Of a DNA stretch of 64,000 nt, positions 35,152 to 43,897 are shown piece by piece (position 1 is the first letter of the stretch; every line of letters starts with the position of its first letter). Origin of the DNA: Sphingopyxis indica (lineage in GTDB: Bacteria; Pseudomonadota; Alphaproteobacteria; Sphingomonadales; Sphingomonadaceae). Location: positions 310,001 to 374,000 of the forward strand of contig NZ_FZPA01000002.1 in assembly GCF_900188185.1 (NCBI RefSeq), read 5' to 3'. The notes under the pieces were generated by a model, which was not told the origin of the DNA, searched no databases, and worked only from the letters and a program-made list of their open reading frames with translations. Position numbers and translations under genes: made by a program.

Positions 35152-35802
35152 TCAATCGGCGAGCCGCCGCATCGCGTCATTTTCATGGACGTAAATCCCC
35201 GGCGCGCCGGCATCGACGAGCGCGACGATCGCCCTTGCGACGACATCGGCGGGAATCGAGCGATAGCGCCGCAGCGAGCCGTGGAGCAGCATGTCGGTGA
35301 AAGGCGCCGCAGCCATCGCAATCCCTTCGCCCAGCCGCGGCGGCCCATGCCGCTTGCCCGTGAGCAGACCCGGCCGCAGGATATCGAGCCGGTCGAAGCC
35401 GAGCGCCGCGAGGCCCGCCTCCATCGCGCCCTTGGTGCGCAGATAGAAATTGCGGCTTTTCGCCGACGCGCCCACCGAACTGACGACGATCATATGCGCA
35501 GCATCCGCCCTTCGCGCCGCGCCGGCAGCCGCGAGCACGAGATCGAGGTCGACCGCGCGAAAGGCGGCCTGCGACCCTGCCTGCCTGATCGTCGTGCCGA
35601 GGCAGCAGATCAGCGTCGCGGGACGCACGGCGGCGATGATCGCGGGCCAGTCGTCGGGCGGCGCGACATGCTGGCTGTGGTGTGGGGGCAGGTCGGCGAG
35701 CGCATGGCGTCCAAGGATCGTCAGCGGACACTCGTCCGCCTGCGCGATCACGCTGCGACCGATCATGCCGGTTGCGCCGATGATAAGAGTTTCCGCGTCC
35801 AT
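35152..35802 (-). CDS. NAD(P)H-binding Rossmann oxidoreductase (atypical SDR)
   Basis: This 216-residue protein has the N-terminal dinucleotide motif IIGATGMIGRSVI and a YLRTK (YxxxK) active-site pair preceded by VVSSVGAS. It resembles the HTATIP2/short atypical SDR group (LDILRPGLLTGKR). The substrate is unknown. ATG at 35802. The glycine riboswitch operon lies immediately downstream, and the candidate -35 TTGACT at 35150-35155 for gcvT overlaps this gene's stop codon. Confidence 0.85.
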   Translation of the reverse strand: MDAETLIIGATGMIGRSVIAQADECPLTILGRHALADLPPHHSQHVAPPDDWPAIIAAVRPATLICCLGTTIRQAGSQAAFRAVDLDLVLAAAGAARRADAAHMIVVSSVGASAKSRNFYLRTKGAMEAGLAALGFDRLDILRPGLLTGKRHGPPRLGEGIAMAAAPFTDMLLHGSLRRYRSIPADVVARAIVALVDAGAPGIYVHENDAMRRLAD

Positions 35803-35811
35803 CTTGTCCGC

Positions 35812-35911
35812 CTCCCCGAGCGCAGACGAGGGGCATGTTCGAGCGAAACGAGAAGCGCCCGCCATCGGCCTCGACTTCGCTCGGCATAGCCCCTCGTCTT
35901 CGCTCGGGGAA
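35812..35911. repeat. Palindromic element, family G, copy 1
   Basis: Arms CCCCGAGCG.AGACGAGGGG and the converse CCCCTCGTCTTCGCTCGGGG surround inner pairs (GTTCGAGCGAA, TCGACTTCGCTCGG). The same unit occurs in inverted orientation at 38797-38893. It separates the oxidoreductase from dgt. Confidence 0.88.
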
Positions 35912-35936
35912 ACGGGAATTATCGAGCGGTCCGCTC

Positions 35937-37109
35937 TCAGGCGTGTTTCAGAGCCTCGGGCACCGCATCGCGCCCGTGGATCTCGGCGAAGCGGTCGATC
36001 GCGAAGCGGTCGGTCATGCCCGCGATATAGTCGCCGATATGGCGGACCATCGCGGTCTCGCCGTCGGGCAGGCGCGCCGCCCAATCCTTGCCCATGCGGC
36101 GCGGATCGTCGACATAGGCGGCGAACAGGCTGGCGACGACCTGCCGCGCGCCCTCCGCCGCGGCGAGCTGCGACGGGTGGTGATAGAGATTCGCATACAT
36201 GAAGCGCTTGAGGTCGCGCTCCTGCCGCGCGAGTTCGGGTGAGAAGGTGCCGAGCGTGCGCCCCGCCGCGCGCACTTCGGCGACGGTCGCGACTCCCGCA
36301 CCGGCGACATTCGCCTGCGTCGCGGCGATCACGTCGTTGACCATCACCCCGATCTGGTCGCGCACCAGTTCGCGCAATTGCCGCTCGCGCGCCGCGCCGG
36401 GAAAGCGGCGTTCGACTCCTGCGAAGTTCGCCGCGACGAATGGCTGTTCCATCAACTGGTCGAGGCAGAGCAGCCCGGCGCGCAGCCCGTCGTCGATGTC
36501 GTGATTGTCATAGGCGATGTCGTCGGCGACCGCCGCCACCTGCGCTTCGAGGCTTGCATGACTGGTCAGATCGAGCGGAAATTCGGCGTCGATGTCGGCG
36601 AGCGCCCAGCCGGGGCGGCGCACCGGGCCATTATGCTTGGCGAGCCCCTCGAGCGTCTCCCACGTCAGATTGAGGCCGTCGAAGCGCGGATAGGGACATT
36701 CGAGCCGCGCGAGCGTGCGCAGCGTGTGGCCATTGTGGTCGAAGCCGCCATGCGCCTGCATCGCGGCTTTCAGCGCATCTTCCCCCGCATGGCCGAAGGG
36801 CGGATGGCCGATGTCGTGCGCGAGGCACAGCGCCTCGGTCAGATCCTCGTTGAGCCCGAGCGCGCGCGCGATACCGCGGCCGATCTGCGCGACTTCGATA
36901 CTGTGGGTCAGGCGCACGCGATAATGGTCGCCGTCGGGCGCGACGAACACCTGCGTCTTGTGCCTGAGGCGGCGGAAAGCGATCGAATGGATGATGCGGT
37001 CGCGGTCGCGCTGGAACATGTCGCGCGGTCCGCGCACGACGCGCCCGACCTCTTCGTGACGGCGGCCGCGCGTCTTGCCCGGATCGCTGGCGACCCCCGC
37101 CAGGCTCAC
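35937..37109 (-). CDS. dgt: Deoxyguanosinetriphosphate triphosphohydrolase-like HD protein
   Basis: This 390-residue HD-superfamily enzyme, of the family cleaving dNTP to deoxynucleoside and triphosphate, has intact metal ligands. These are the H in RLTHSIEVAQIGR, HD in LAHDIGHPPFGHAGE and the late D in ADDIAYDNHDIDDG. The N-terminal RGPRDMFQRDRDRIIHSIAFRRL matches the family. Start: GTG at 37109 overlapping the stop of the TPR/SPOR gene (GTGA). No other start fits, as the frame upstream lies inside that gene. Confidence 0.93.
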   Translation of the reverse strand: MSLAGVASDPGKTRGRRHEEVGRVVRGPRDMFQRDRDRIIHSIAFRRLRHKTQVFVAPDGDHYRVRLTHSIEVAQIGRGIARALGLNEDLTEALCLAHDIGHPPFGHAGEDALKAAMQAHGGFDHNGHTLRTLARLECPYPRFDGLNLTWETLEGLAKHNGPVRRPGWALADIDAEFPLDLTSHASLEAQVAAVADDIAYDNHDIDDGLRAGLLCLDQLMEQPFVAANFAGVERRFPGAARERQLRELVRDQIGVMVNDVIAATQANVAGAGVATVAEVRAAGRTLGTFSPELARQERDLKRFMYANLYHHPSQLAAAEGARQVVASLFAAYVDDPRRMGKDWAARLPDGETAMVRHIGDYIAGMTDRFAIDRFAEIHGRDAVPEALKHA

Positions 37110-38953
37110 TTGATCGGCTCGACGACTTCGCCGGCGTCGCTGTTGAACAGGAAGCCGTCGCCTTCGGCCTTCTTGTAATCGACGAGCCAGTCCTGCGCGC
37201 TCTTCCTGTCCTTGAACGGGCCGACGAGCAGCCGGCGCGTCTGGCCCCATTCGGCGGTCGACCCCGACTTGCCCTTGAACAGCGCGGCGTTGCGTTTCGA
37301 GAAACGGTTATAGTCGAAGGCGAGCGCCTTGAGGTCCGAGCCCGTCGCGATCTGCACCCAGATGCGCGCGGGGTTCGCTTTCTTGCGCTCGGCCTCTTCC
37401 TTCGCTTTCGCTTCGGCTTCGGCCTTCGCCTTTGCCGCCGCCTCTTCCTTCGCGCGCTTCGCCGCCTCGGCCGCTTCCGCCTTGCGCTTGTCGTCGAGCA
37501 TCCGCGCGAGCGTTTCGGCGCCGACCGCGCCGTCGGGTTTCGCCATTTCCTCGGGCGGAATGTCGATCGAACTCGCGATCTCGGCGAGCGAGGCGAGCGA
37601 GGCGAGCGGCGCGGCCGCCGATGGCGCCCCAGGCGCGGTGCTGTTGCCGGGCGTATCGGCGAGCGAAAAGCCGGGGCCGACCGGACCGCTGTTCGGCCGC
37701 ACGGCAACGCCAACGGGCTCGGGCGGCGCGGCGGCGGGCGCCTGCGGTGCGGGCAAGGGCGTCGGGGCAGCTCGCGCCGGGACCGGAGTGGGGGTCGGGG
37801 CAGGTGCCGGCGTCGGCTTCGGTTTTGGCGTCGGCGCAGGTGCAGGTTGGCGCCGCACGGCCACGGCAGCTGGAGCCTGCGCTGGTGCGGGGGGCGGCGC
37901 AGGAGTCGCCGTGGGCGCGGCCTTGGCGTCACGCCCGCGGCGCGGCTTCGGCGAAGGCTTGGCGGCAGGCGTCGGCGCCGGGGTCGCCGCCGCCATTTGC
38001 ACGGGCTTCCGTGCCGGCCCCAGCTCGCCCGAGGGGAAGCGGCCGAAATGCGCAGCCGCGGCCATCTGCGCGGGATTGAGCCGGTCCATCTTGAGCAGAT
38101 AGGGCAGGATGTTCCGCGCGAGTTCGGGTGGCATCGTCGCATCGACGATCTGTTTCGCCTCGTCGTTGCGGCCATTCATCGCGAGGATCATCGCGCGCGA
38201 GCGCCACGCCGCGCGGTTCGACTGGCGCAGTTGCGGCGCGAGCAGCTGGATCGCGCGATCGGGATCGCCGCCGATACCGAGCGACAGCGCATAGCGGCGC
38301 GTCACCTCGTCGTTCGGCGCCACCGACAGCGCGAGCTGATAGTCGCGCTGCGCCTGGTCCTGCTGGCCGAGCAGGTCGCGCGCGAGCCCGCGGTCGGCGA
38401 CGAAAAGCCGTTCGGGCGCGCCGAGCAGCTGCGCCTCGCCGAAATAATCGAGTGCCCGCGTCGGATTTTCCATATGCACCGCCGCCGACCCGAGCGCGGC
38501 CTTGACCTCGCCGCTCCGCGGCGCCGCCTGTTCGGCGCGGACCAGAAAGCTCAGCGCAGCGCGATAATCTTCGAGTTCGATCGAGGCGCGTCCCGCATCG
38601 AGCAGCGCCGATGCGTCATTGGCGTTGGCGGCGATCCGCCCGAGCGCCGACGACAGCAGCGTCCGCGCCGCAGTGCGCTTGTCCATCGCCGCCTGGGTCG
38701 CGGGGTCGGGCGGCGTCACCTGCGCCTGTACTGCCGGTGTCAGGGTCGTCGTCAGCAACAGCAGGCCGAGCGCACCAAGCCACAAGGACGATCCGTGTCC
38801 CCAAGCGAAGACGAGGGGTATTGCCGAGCGAAGTCGAGGCAGCGACGGCGCGGCTTCTCGCTTCGCTCGAATATGCCCCTCGTCTTCGCTCGGGAATGCG
38901 GATCGTTTGGGATCTCTCGCAATCCGCTCTAATCGCCGCATGGGCAAGCTCAT
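37106..38953 (-). CDS. TPR and SPOR domain protein (septal peptidoglycan binding), N-terminus carries palindromic insert
   Basis: This protein of about 615 residues has a hydrophobic signal-like segment at about 57-79 (LWLGALGLLLLTTTLTPAVQA) and TPR-like helices at about 80-270 (ALSFLVRAEQAAPRSGEVKAALGSAA etc.). A long Pro/Ala-rich linker, a charged KAK/EAK coiled segment and a C-terminal SPOR domain follow (RIWVQIATGSDLKALAF..., then RLLVGPFKDRKSAQDWL). SPOR binds denuded glycan at division sites. Start: the ATG at 38953 is the likely one (MSLPMRRLERIARDP). Residues about 20-52 that follow are encoded by a family G palindrome, so the signal peptide now has a 54-residue N-region. It is directly downstream of ftsZ and coupled to dgt. 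Confidence 0.85.
   Translation of the reverse strand: MSLPMRRLERIARDPKRSAFPSEDEGHIRAKREAAPSLPRLRSAIPLVFAWGHGSSLWLGALGLLLLTTTLTPAVQAQVTPPDPATQAAMDKRTAARTLLSSALGRIAANANDASALLDAGRASIELEDYRAALSFLVRAEQAAPRSGEVKAALGSAAVHMENPTRALDYFGEAQLLGAPERLFVADRGLARDLLGQQDQAQRDYQLALSVAPNDEVTRRYALSLGIGGDPDRAIQLLAPQLRQSNRAAWRSRAMILAMNGRNDEAKQIVDATMPPELARNILPYLLKMDRLNPAQMAAAAHFGRFPSGELGPARKPVQMAAATPAPTPAAKPSPKPRRGRDAKAAPTATPAPPPAPAQAPAAVAVRRQPAPAPTPKPKPTPAPAPTPTPVPARAAPTPLPAPQAPAAAPPEPVGVAVRPNSGPVGPGFSLADTPGNSTAPGAPSAAAPLASLASLAEIASSIDIPPEEMAKPDGAVGAETLARMLDDKRKAEAAEAAKRAKEEAAAKAKAEAEAKAKEEAERKKANPARIWVQIATGSDLKALAFDYNRFSKRNAALFKGKSGSTAEWGQTRRLLVGPFKDRKSAQDWLVDYKKAEGDGFLFNSDAGEVVEPIK
38797..38893. repeat. Palindromic element, family G, copy 2, inside the TPR/SPOR gene
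   Basis: This is the inverted-orientation copy of 35812-35911: CCCCAAGCGAAGACGAGGGG at one end and CCCCTCGTCTTCGCTCGGG at the other, with the same internal GAGCGAAGTCGAGG. It lies in the N-terminal coding part of the TPR/SPOR gene with the frame kept open. Confidence 0.88.
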
Positions 38954-39003
38954 CCCGTATTCCGGGCCGCCCTGCCCTGATGCAGCGGCCGTCAAAAACC
39001 CCG

Positions 39004-40467
39004 TTACTGGTTGTTCTGCCGACCCAGGAAGCGCGGGATGTCGACCCCGTCCTCCTTCCTGTCATCGTCGGTCTCGGCCGGCGCGCCGCCGCGCGACAGG
39101 CGCGACATGCGTTCGAACAAGGTGCCGCCGCCGATCGGGCGCGCGGGCGCCTCTTCGGCCGGAGCCGGCGCCGGGGCGGGTTGGCTGGCGACGGGCGCCG
39201 CCGGCTCGCCGAGCACCAGCTCGTCGGCGGTATCGTCATAGCTTGCGGCGACGTTCGAAAGCTCCATCGGCTCTTCCTCGGGCGCTGCCGCCGGTTCGGG
39301 CTCGGCCGCGTGCTGATTGTCGCCGAGCGAGAAGCCCGGAGCCGCGTCGCCCTCGCCCGTCTCGGCCGCGGGTTCGGCGACCGGCGCTTCCTCGGCCGGC
39401 GGCTCGAGCGTCTCTTCGGCGACCGGTGCGGGCGCCGCCGCGCGCGCCGGCGCGAAGGAAAAGCTGCGCGCCGCGGGCGCCGGCGCCGCGCCCTGTTCGC
39501 CGCTGCCGTCGATCCCGGTCGCGACGACCGAGACGCGGATCTTGCCCTCGAGCGATTCGTTGAACGCGCTGCCCCAGATGATATTGGCGTCGGGATCGAC
39601 GAGTTCGCGGATGTGGTTCGCGGCTTCGTCGACTTCCATCAGGCGCATGTCCTCACCGCCGACGATCGAGACGATGACGCCCTTGGCGCCCGCCATCGAC
39701 ACGCCATCGAGCAGCGGGTTGGCGATCGCCTTTTGCGCCGCTTCGAGCGCGCGGCCGTCACCCTCGGCCTCGCCCGTGCCCATCATCGCCTTGCCCATTT
39801 CGCGCATGACGCTGCGCACGTCGGCGAAGTCGAGGTTGATGAGGCCCGGCATGACCATCAGGTCGGTGATGCCGCGCACGCCCTGCTGGAGCACTTCGTC
39901 CGCCATGGAGAAGGCTTCCTTGAAGGTCGTGTTCGGATTGGCGACCAGAAAGAGATTCTGGTTCGGGATGACGATCAGCGTGTCGACATGTTCCTGCAGC
40001 TCGCTGATCCCCGCGTCCGCCGAGCGCATACGGCGCTGACCCTCGAAGGTGAAGGGCTTGGTGACGACGCCGACGGTCAGTATGCCACGGTCGCGCGCCG
40101 CCTTTGCGATCACCGGCGCCGCGCCGGTGCCGGTGCCGCCGCCCATGCCGGCCGCGACGAAGCACATATGCGCGCCGTCGAGCGCTTCCTCGACCTGCGC
40201 GATGCTTTCCTCGGCCGCCGCGCGTCCGACCTCGGGCCGCGAGCCTGCACCGAGCCCCTGAGTGATCTGTGTCCCCAACTGGATGCGCCGCTCGGCAGGC
40301 GACGCGTTGAGCGCCTGCGCGTCGGTGTTCGCGACGATGAAGTCGACCCCCTCGACCCGCGCCGCGATCATGTTGGCGATGGCATTGCCCCCTGCACCGC
40401 CCACGCCGATCACCGCGATGCGCGGCTTCAGCTCATCGACCTGCGGCGGGCCAATATTGATGCTCAT
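39004..40467 (-). CDS. ftsZ: Cell division protein FtsZ
   Basis: This 487-residue tubulin-like GTPase forms the Z ring. The GTP-binding T-loop [16 protein letters not shown]-terminal [13 protein letters not shown] and synergy loop region ([13 protein letters not shown]) are intact. After residue 320 comes a 150-residue Ala/Pro/Glu-rich linker and the conserved C-terminal peptide DIPRFLGRQ, which docks FtsA and other partners. ATG at 40467. It is the last classical gene of the dcw cluster, 153 bp after ftsA with room for its own promoter. Confidence 0.98.
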   Translation of the reverse strand: MSINIGPPQVDELKPRIAVIGVGGAGGNAIANMIAARVEGVDFIVANTDAQALNASPAERRIQLGTQITQGLGAGSRPEVGRAAAEESIAQVEEALDGAHMCFVAAGMGGGTGTGAAPVIAKAARDRGILTVGVVTKPFTFEGQRRMRSADAGISELQEHVDTLIVIPNQNLFLVANPNTTFKEAFSMADEVLQQGVRGITDLMVMPGLINLDFADVRSVMREMGKAMMGTGEAEGDGRALEAAQKAIANPLLDGVSMAGAKGVIVSIVGGEDMRLMEVDEAANHIRELVDPDANIIWGSAFNESLEGKIRVSVVATGIDGSGEQGAAPAPAARSFSFAPARAAAPAPVAEETLEPPAEEAPVAEPAAETGEGDAAPGFSLGDNQHAAEPEPAAAPEEEPMELSNVAASYDDTADELVLGEPAAPVASQPAPAPAPAEEAPARPIGGGTLFERMSRLSRGGAPAETDDDRKEDGVDIPRFLGRQNNQ

Positions 40468-40620
40468 CCAAAAATCTCCCTGCAGCGGCGAACCCTTGCC
40501 GCTTGCCTCACCTTGCGACCCTCCGGACGGTGGTCCCCTTCGCCCGGCTTTCTGACAACGCATTGCACTATTGTGACCTCGGAATCACCCAAAAAATTAA
40601 CCTTTTCCCATGCCCCGCCA

Positions 40621-41880
40621 TCAAAAACTGCTTTTCAGCGCGGTCATCAGCCGCTGGAGGATCGACGCCCCCTTCGGGCGATAGATATCCTGCGCCATCA
40701 TCGGCAGGTCGCGAAGGTCGACCGGGTCCGATGCGGCATAGAGAACCAGACCGGCGAGGGTCGCGAAAGCCGGTCCGGCGTGCGCATCGGGCAGGCCGTG
40801 CAGCCCGCGGGGCCGCCCGATGCGCGCGGCGCGGCCGAGCGCGACCTGCGTGTAATCGGCGATTCCCTTGAGGTCGGCGCCGCCGCCGACGAGCACGACC
40901 TGCCGCCCGACCGGCCCGACGAAGTGCAGGTCCTTCAGCGTCCGGCCGATCTCGCCCATCATCGCGTCGAGGCGCTGGCGGATCACCGTGACGAGCTGGG
41001 CGCGGGTGATGCGCGGCGATTCGCTGCCCGCGGCGGCGGCGCCGGGATCGAGTTCGATCACGTCATTATTGTCGCGCGGGCTTGCCGACGCCGAGCCATA
41101 GAAGCTCTGAAGCCGCTGCGCCTGACTGCGGCGGATGCCGAAGGCCGAAGCGATGTCGTCGGTGATGTCGCTCGCGCCGAAGGGCAGCGACGCCATCTCG
41201 ACGAGCATCCCGCCGGCATAAAGCGACACCGTCGTCACGGCCGCACCCAGTTCGACGAGCGCGACGCCGAGGTCGCGTTCTTCGTCCGACAGGCAGGCGA
41301 GGCCCGCCGCGATCGGCGACGCGACCACGGCGTTGACGTCGAGATGCGCCTGGCGCACCGCGGCCTCGAGGTTCCGCACCGGCGCGCCGTCGGCCATGAT
41401 GATATGGATGTCGACGCCGAGCCGGTCGGCGTGGAGGCCGATCGGGTTCCTGACGCCGGTGAGCCCGTCGAGCGTGTAGAGCGCGGGCTGGGCGTGCAGG
41501 ATCATCCGGCCTTCGGGGTCGATCCCGGCGCGTCCCGCCGCGAGCAGGTCGTCGATATCCTCCTGCTCGATCCGGTGGCCGCCGAGCTCGCTTTCGATCG
41601 GCGCGACGTCGCTGAGCAGCCCGCCGGCCGAAAAGCTCACCCAGACGTCGTCGATGTTGAGCCCGGCGATGCGTTCGGCCTGCTCGATCGCCTCGCGCAC
41701 GACATGCTCGGTTTGCTCCATGTCGGCGACATAGCCACGCTGGACGCCGCGGCTCTCGCGCTGGCCGGTGCCGAGCACATGCAGCTGGCCCTCGGCGGTC
41801 TGCCCCGCGATCAGCGCGCACACCTTCCACGACCCGACATCGAGCGCGGTGATGATCCTTTCGATACGCGGCGGCGCCAT
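40621..41880 (-). CDS. ftsA: Cell division protein FtsA
   Basis: This 419-residue actin-like membrane tether for FtsZ has phosphate-1 motif ALDVGSWKVCALI, a 1C/SHS region (SRGVQRGYVADM), an adenosine motif VLVGGGADLKGI and a C-terminal amphipathic membrane helix (SILQRLMTALKSSF). ATG at 41880, 4 bp after ftsQ. Confidence 0.97.
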   Translation of the reverse strand: MAPPRIERIITALDVGSWKVCALIAGQTAEGQLHVLGTGQRESRGVQRGYVADMEQTEHVVREAIEQAERIAGLNIDDVWVSFSAGGLLSDVAPIESELGGHRIEQEDIDDLLAAGRAGIDPEGRMILHAQPALYTLDGLTGVRNPIGLHADRLGVDIHIIMADGAPVRNLEAAVRQAHLDVNAVVASPIAAGLACLSDEERDLGVALVELGAAVTTVSLYAGGMLVEMASLPFGASDITDDIASAFGIRRSQAQRLQSFYGSASASPRDNNDVIELDPGAAAAGSESPRITRAQLVTVIRQRLDAMMGEIGRTLKDLHFVGPVGRQVVLVGGGADLKGIADYTQVALGRAARIGRPRGLHGLPDAHAGPAFATLAGLVLYAASDPVDLRDLPMMAQDIYRPKGASILQRLMTALKSSF

Positions 41881-41884
41881 GGGC

Positions 41885-42823
41885 CTATCCCTCGCTCGCC
41901 GTGCCCGCGGCGACGGCATCGGCGGCGGCGCGCGCGTCCTCGAGCTGCGCCGGCGCGACCTGTCCCTCGTGCGGCAGGCGCAGCACGAAACGGCTGGGGT
42001 CGCGCATGTCGAAGCGCAGGATGCCGCGGCCGAGCAGCCGGTTCGCGCCGTCCATATGGGCGAATTTGGCGAGCGCCTCTTTCGCCGGCATCTCGCCTTC
42101 GGGAAGCGACAGCGTCTCGCCGCTGCGGAAGCGCAGATCCCAGCGGCGGTTGCCCACCCAGGTGGCGCCCGCGAGCAATTCCCTGAGGCTGCTCGCCGAC
42201 GCGAGCAGCCGGTCGAGATCCTGCGCGCGCTGGTTGGCGTTGGGGCCGATGAGAAGCGGCAGGTCGGGCATCGTCGCGACGGTAACGGGTTCGAGGACGA
42301 TACCCGTCTTGTCGATCAGCGACAGCTTGCCGCCATGCTGCCAGATCGCTGCGGGCTGGCGCTCGACGATGTCGACGACGAGCGTATCGGGCAGCCGCCG
42401 CGACACGCGCGCATCCTTGATCCAGCCATAATGCATCAGATCGTCGCGCACCCCTTCGAGGTCGACCGCCGCCATCGAGCGATCCTTTTGCGCGAGCGCG
42501 ATGTCGTAGACCTTGAGCCGGTCGATGCGATCGGCCCCGACCACCTCGACCTTCCTGACCTGAAAGCCGGCGCGGCCGACCGCCTGCGCCCATTCCTCAT
42601 TGATCTTGGCCGTCACGCCAGTCGCGTGCGCGCCCACGGCGACGAGCGCCGCGAGGCTGAGGCCGATCGTCCAGTTCGCCGCGCGCTGAAGCGTCGCGGG
42701 GCTGACCGGCAGCGCGTTGAGCAGCGCGTTGACGCGCGACGTCTTGACCGTCTTGCGCTTTTTCGGCGCCCGCGCGGGGCGGCGCGGCGGCGCCTTGGCG
42801 CGCTTGATCCGGGTGCCGCTCAC
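41885..42823 (-). CDS. ftsQ: Cell division protein FtsQ
   Basis: This 312-residue bitopic divisome protein has a basic cytoplasmic N-terminus (residues 1-45), one transmembrane helix (about 48-66), a POTRA domain (VRKVEVVGADRI, then DDLMHYGWIKDARVSRRLPDT) and a beta domain (WDLRFRSGETLSLPEG). ATG overlaps the ddl stop (ATGA). Confidence 0.96.
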   Translation of the reverse strand: MSGTRIKRAKAPPRRPARAPKKRKTVKTSRVNALLNALPVSPATLQRAANWTIGLSLAALVAVGAHATGVTAKINEEWAQAVGRAGFQVRKVEVVGADRIDRLKVYDIALAQKDRSMAAVDLEGVRDDLMHYGWIKDARVSRRLPDTLVVDIVERQPAAIWQHGGKLSLIDKTGIVLEPVTVATMPDLPLLIGPNANQRAQDLDRLLASASSLRELLAGATWVGNRRWDLRFRSGETLSLPEGEMPAKEALAKFAHMDGANRLLGRGILRFDMRDPSRFVLRLPHEGQVAPAQLEDARAAADAVAAGTASEG

Positions 42824-43743
42824 AACGCCTCCTCCACGATGCGTTCGACGAGTTCGGCATAGTCGATGCCGATCGCGCGCGCCTGTTCGGGCACGAGGCT
42901 GAGCGGCGTCATCCCAGGCTGGGTGTTGACCTCGAGCAGGAAGATGCCCGCGAGGCCATGCTCGTCGTCCCAGCGGAAATCGGAGCGCGAGGCGCCCTTG
43001 CAGCCGAGCAGCCGGTGCGCCTCGAGCGCGAGCTCTTTCATCCGCTCCGCCACCTCCGCGGGCACGTCGGCGGGGCAGATATGCTCGGTCAGCCCTGCGG
43101 TATATTTGGCGTCATAGTCGTAAAAGCCCGACTTCACGCGTAGCTCGGTGACGCCGAGCGCCTGCTCGCCGAGCACCGCGACGGTCAACTCGCGCCCCTT
43201 GATGAAGGGCTCGGCGAGCAGCCGGTCGAACTCCTGCCACGGGCCGACCGAGCCGCGCGCGATGGGGTTGCCGTAATTGCTGTCGTCCCTGACGATCGCG
43301 ACCCCGACCGACGAGCCTTCGTTGACGGGCTTCAGCACATAGGGGCGCGGCAAAGGGTCCTTGGAAAAGAGGCTTTCGCTGTCGACCATCACCCCCGTCG
43401 GCATGGGGATTCCATGCGGCACGAGCGCCTGCTTCGTCAACTCCTTGTCGATCGCGATCACCGAGGTGACGAGGCCGCTGTGGGTGTATTTGAGGCCCAT
43501 CAGGTCGAGCATGCCCTGCACCGTCCCGTCCTCGCCCGGAACGCCGTGCAGCGCGTTGAAGACGACGTCGGGCTTCGCCTCGGCGAGCCGCTGCGCGACG
43601 TCGCGGCGCATGTCGATGCGCGTGACGCGGTGCCCGCGGCTTTCGAGCGCGTCGGCGATCCCCTTCCCGCTCGACAGCGACACCTCGCGCTCGGCGGACC
43701 AGCCGCCCATCAGGACGGCGACATGCCAGGGACCGCGGGTCAT
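42820..43743 (-). CDS. ddl: D-alanine--D-alanine ligase
   Basis: This 307-residue ATP-grasp enzyme makes the D-Ala-D-Ala end of peptidoglycan precursors. It has MGGWSAEREVSLSSG, ALHGVPGEDGTVQGML, LKPVNEGSSVGVAIV, and LEVNTQPGMTPLSLVPEQA, the canonical Ddl set. The ATG at 43743 was chosen over upstream in-frame codons, which fall in a repeat. It is separated from murB by a family H palindrome. Confidence 0.97.
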   Translation of the reverse strand: MTRGPWHVAVLMGGWSAEREVSLSSGKGIADALESRGHRVTRIDMRRDVAQRLAEAKPDVVFNALHGVPGEDGTVQGMLDLMGLKYTHSGLVTSVIAIDKELTKQALVPHGIPMPTGVMVDSESLFSKDPLPRPYVLKPVNEGSSVGVAIVRDDSNYGNPIARGSVGPWQEFDRLLAEPFIKGRELTVAVLGEQALGVTELRVKSGFYDYDAKYTAGLTEHICPADVPAEVAERMKELALEAHRLLGCKGASRSDFRWDDEHGLAGIFLLEVNTQPGMTPLSLVPEQARAIGIDYAELVERIVEEAL

Positions 43744-43748
43744 CCGCC

Positions 43749-43884
43749 AATCCTCCCCACTTGTGGGGAGGTGGCAGACGCGGAGCGGCTGACGGAGGGG
43801 GCTGTAATGGCCCGCCAACGCTGTTTGAGGACGCGAGCCCCCTCCACCGCTTCGCGGTCCCCCTCCCCGCGAGCGGGGAGGATT
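43749..43884. repeat. Palindromic element, family H, copy 1 (between ddl and murB)
   Basis: A unit of about 136 bp begins with the hairpin CCTCCCCACTTGTGGGGAGG and ends with CTCCCCGCGAGCGGGGAG plus ATTT. Inner inverted arms AGGGGGCT/AGCCCCCT surround a central hairpin. Copy 2 at 44800-44936 is similar throughout and in the same orientation. Confidence 0.92.
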
Positions 43885-43897
43885 TTGTTTGCCACGC

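Noticed and set aside
40468..40620. Possible CtrA site (GGTTAA) in the ftsA-ftsZ gap
   Set aside because: Only one half-site is visible; the second TTAA at N7 spacing is missing.
38611..42186. 1191-codon plus-strand frame across ftsZ, ftsA and ftsQ
   Set aside because: It is antisense to three well recognised genes and low in complexity, so it is a composition shadow.
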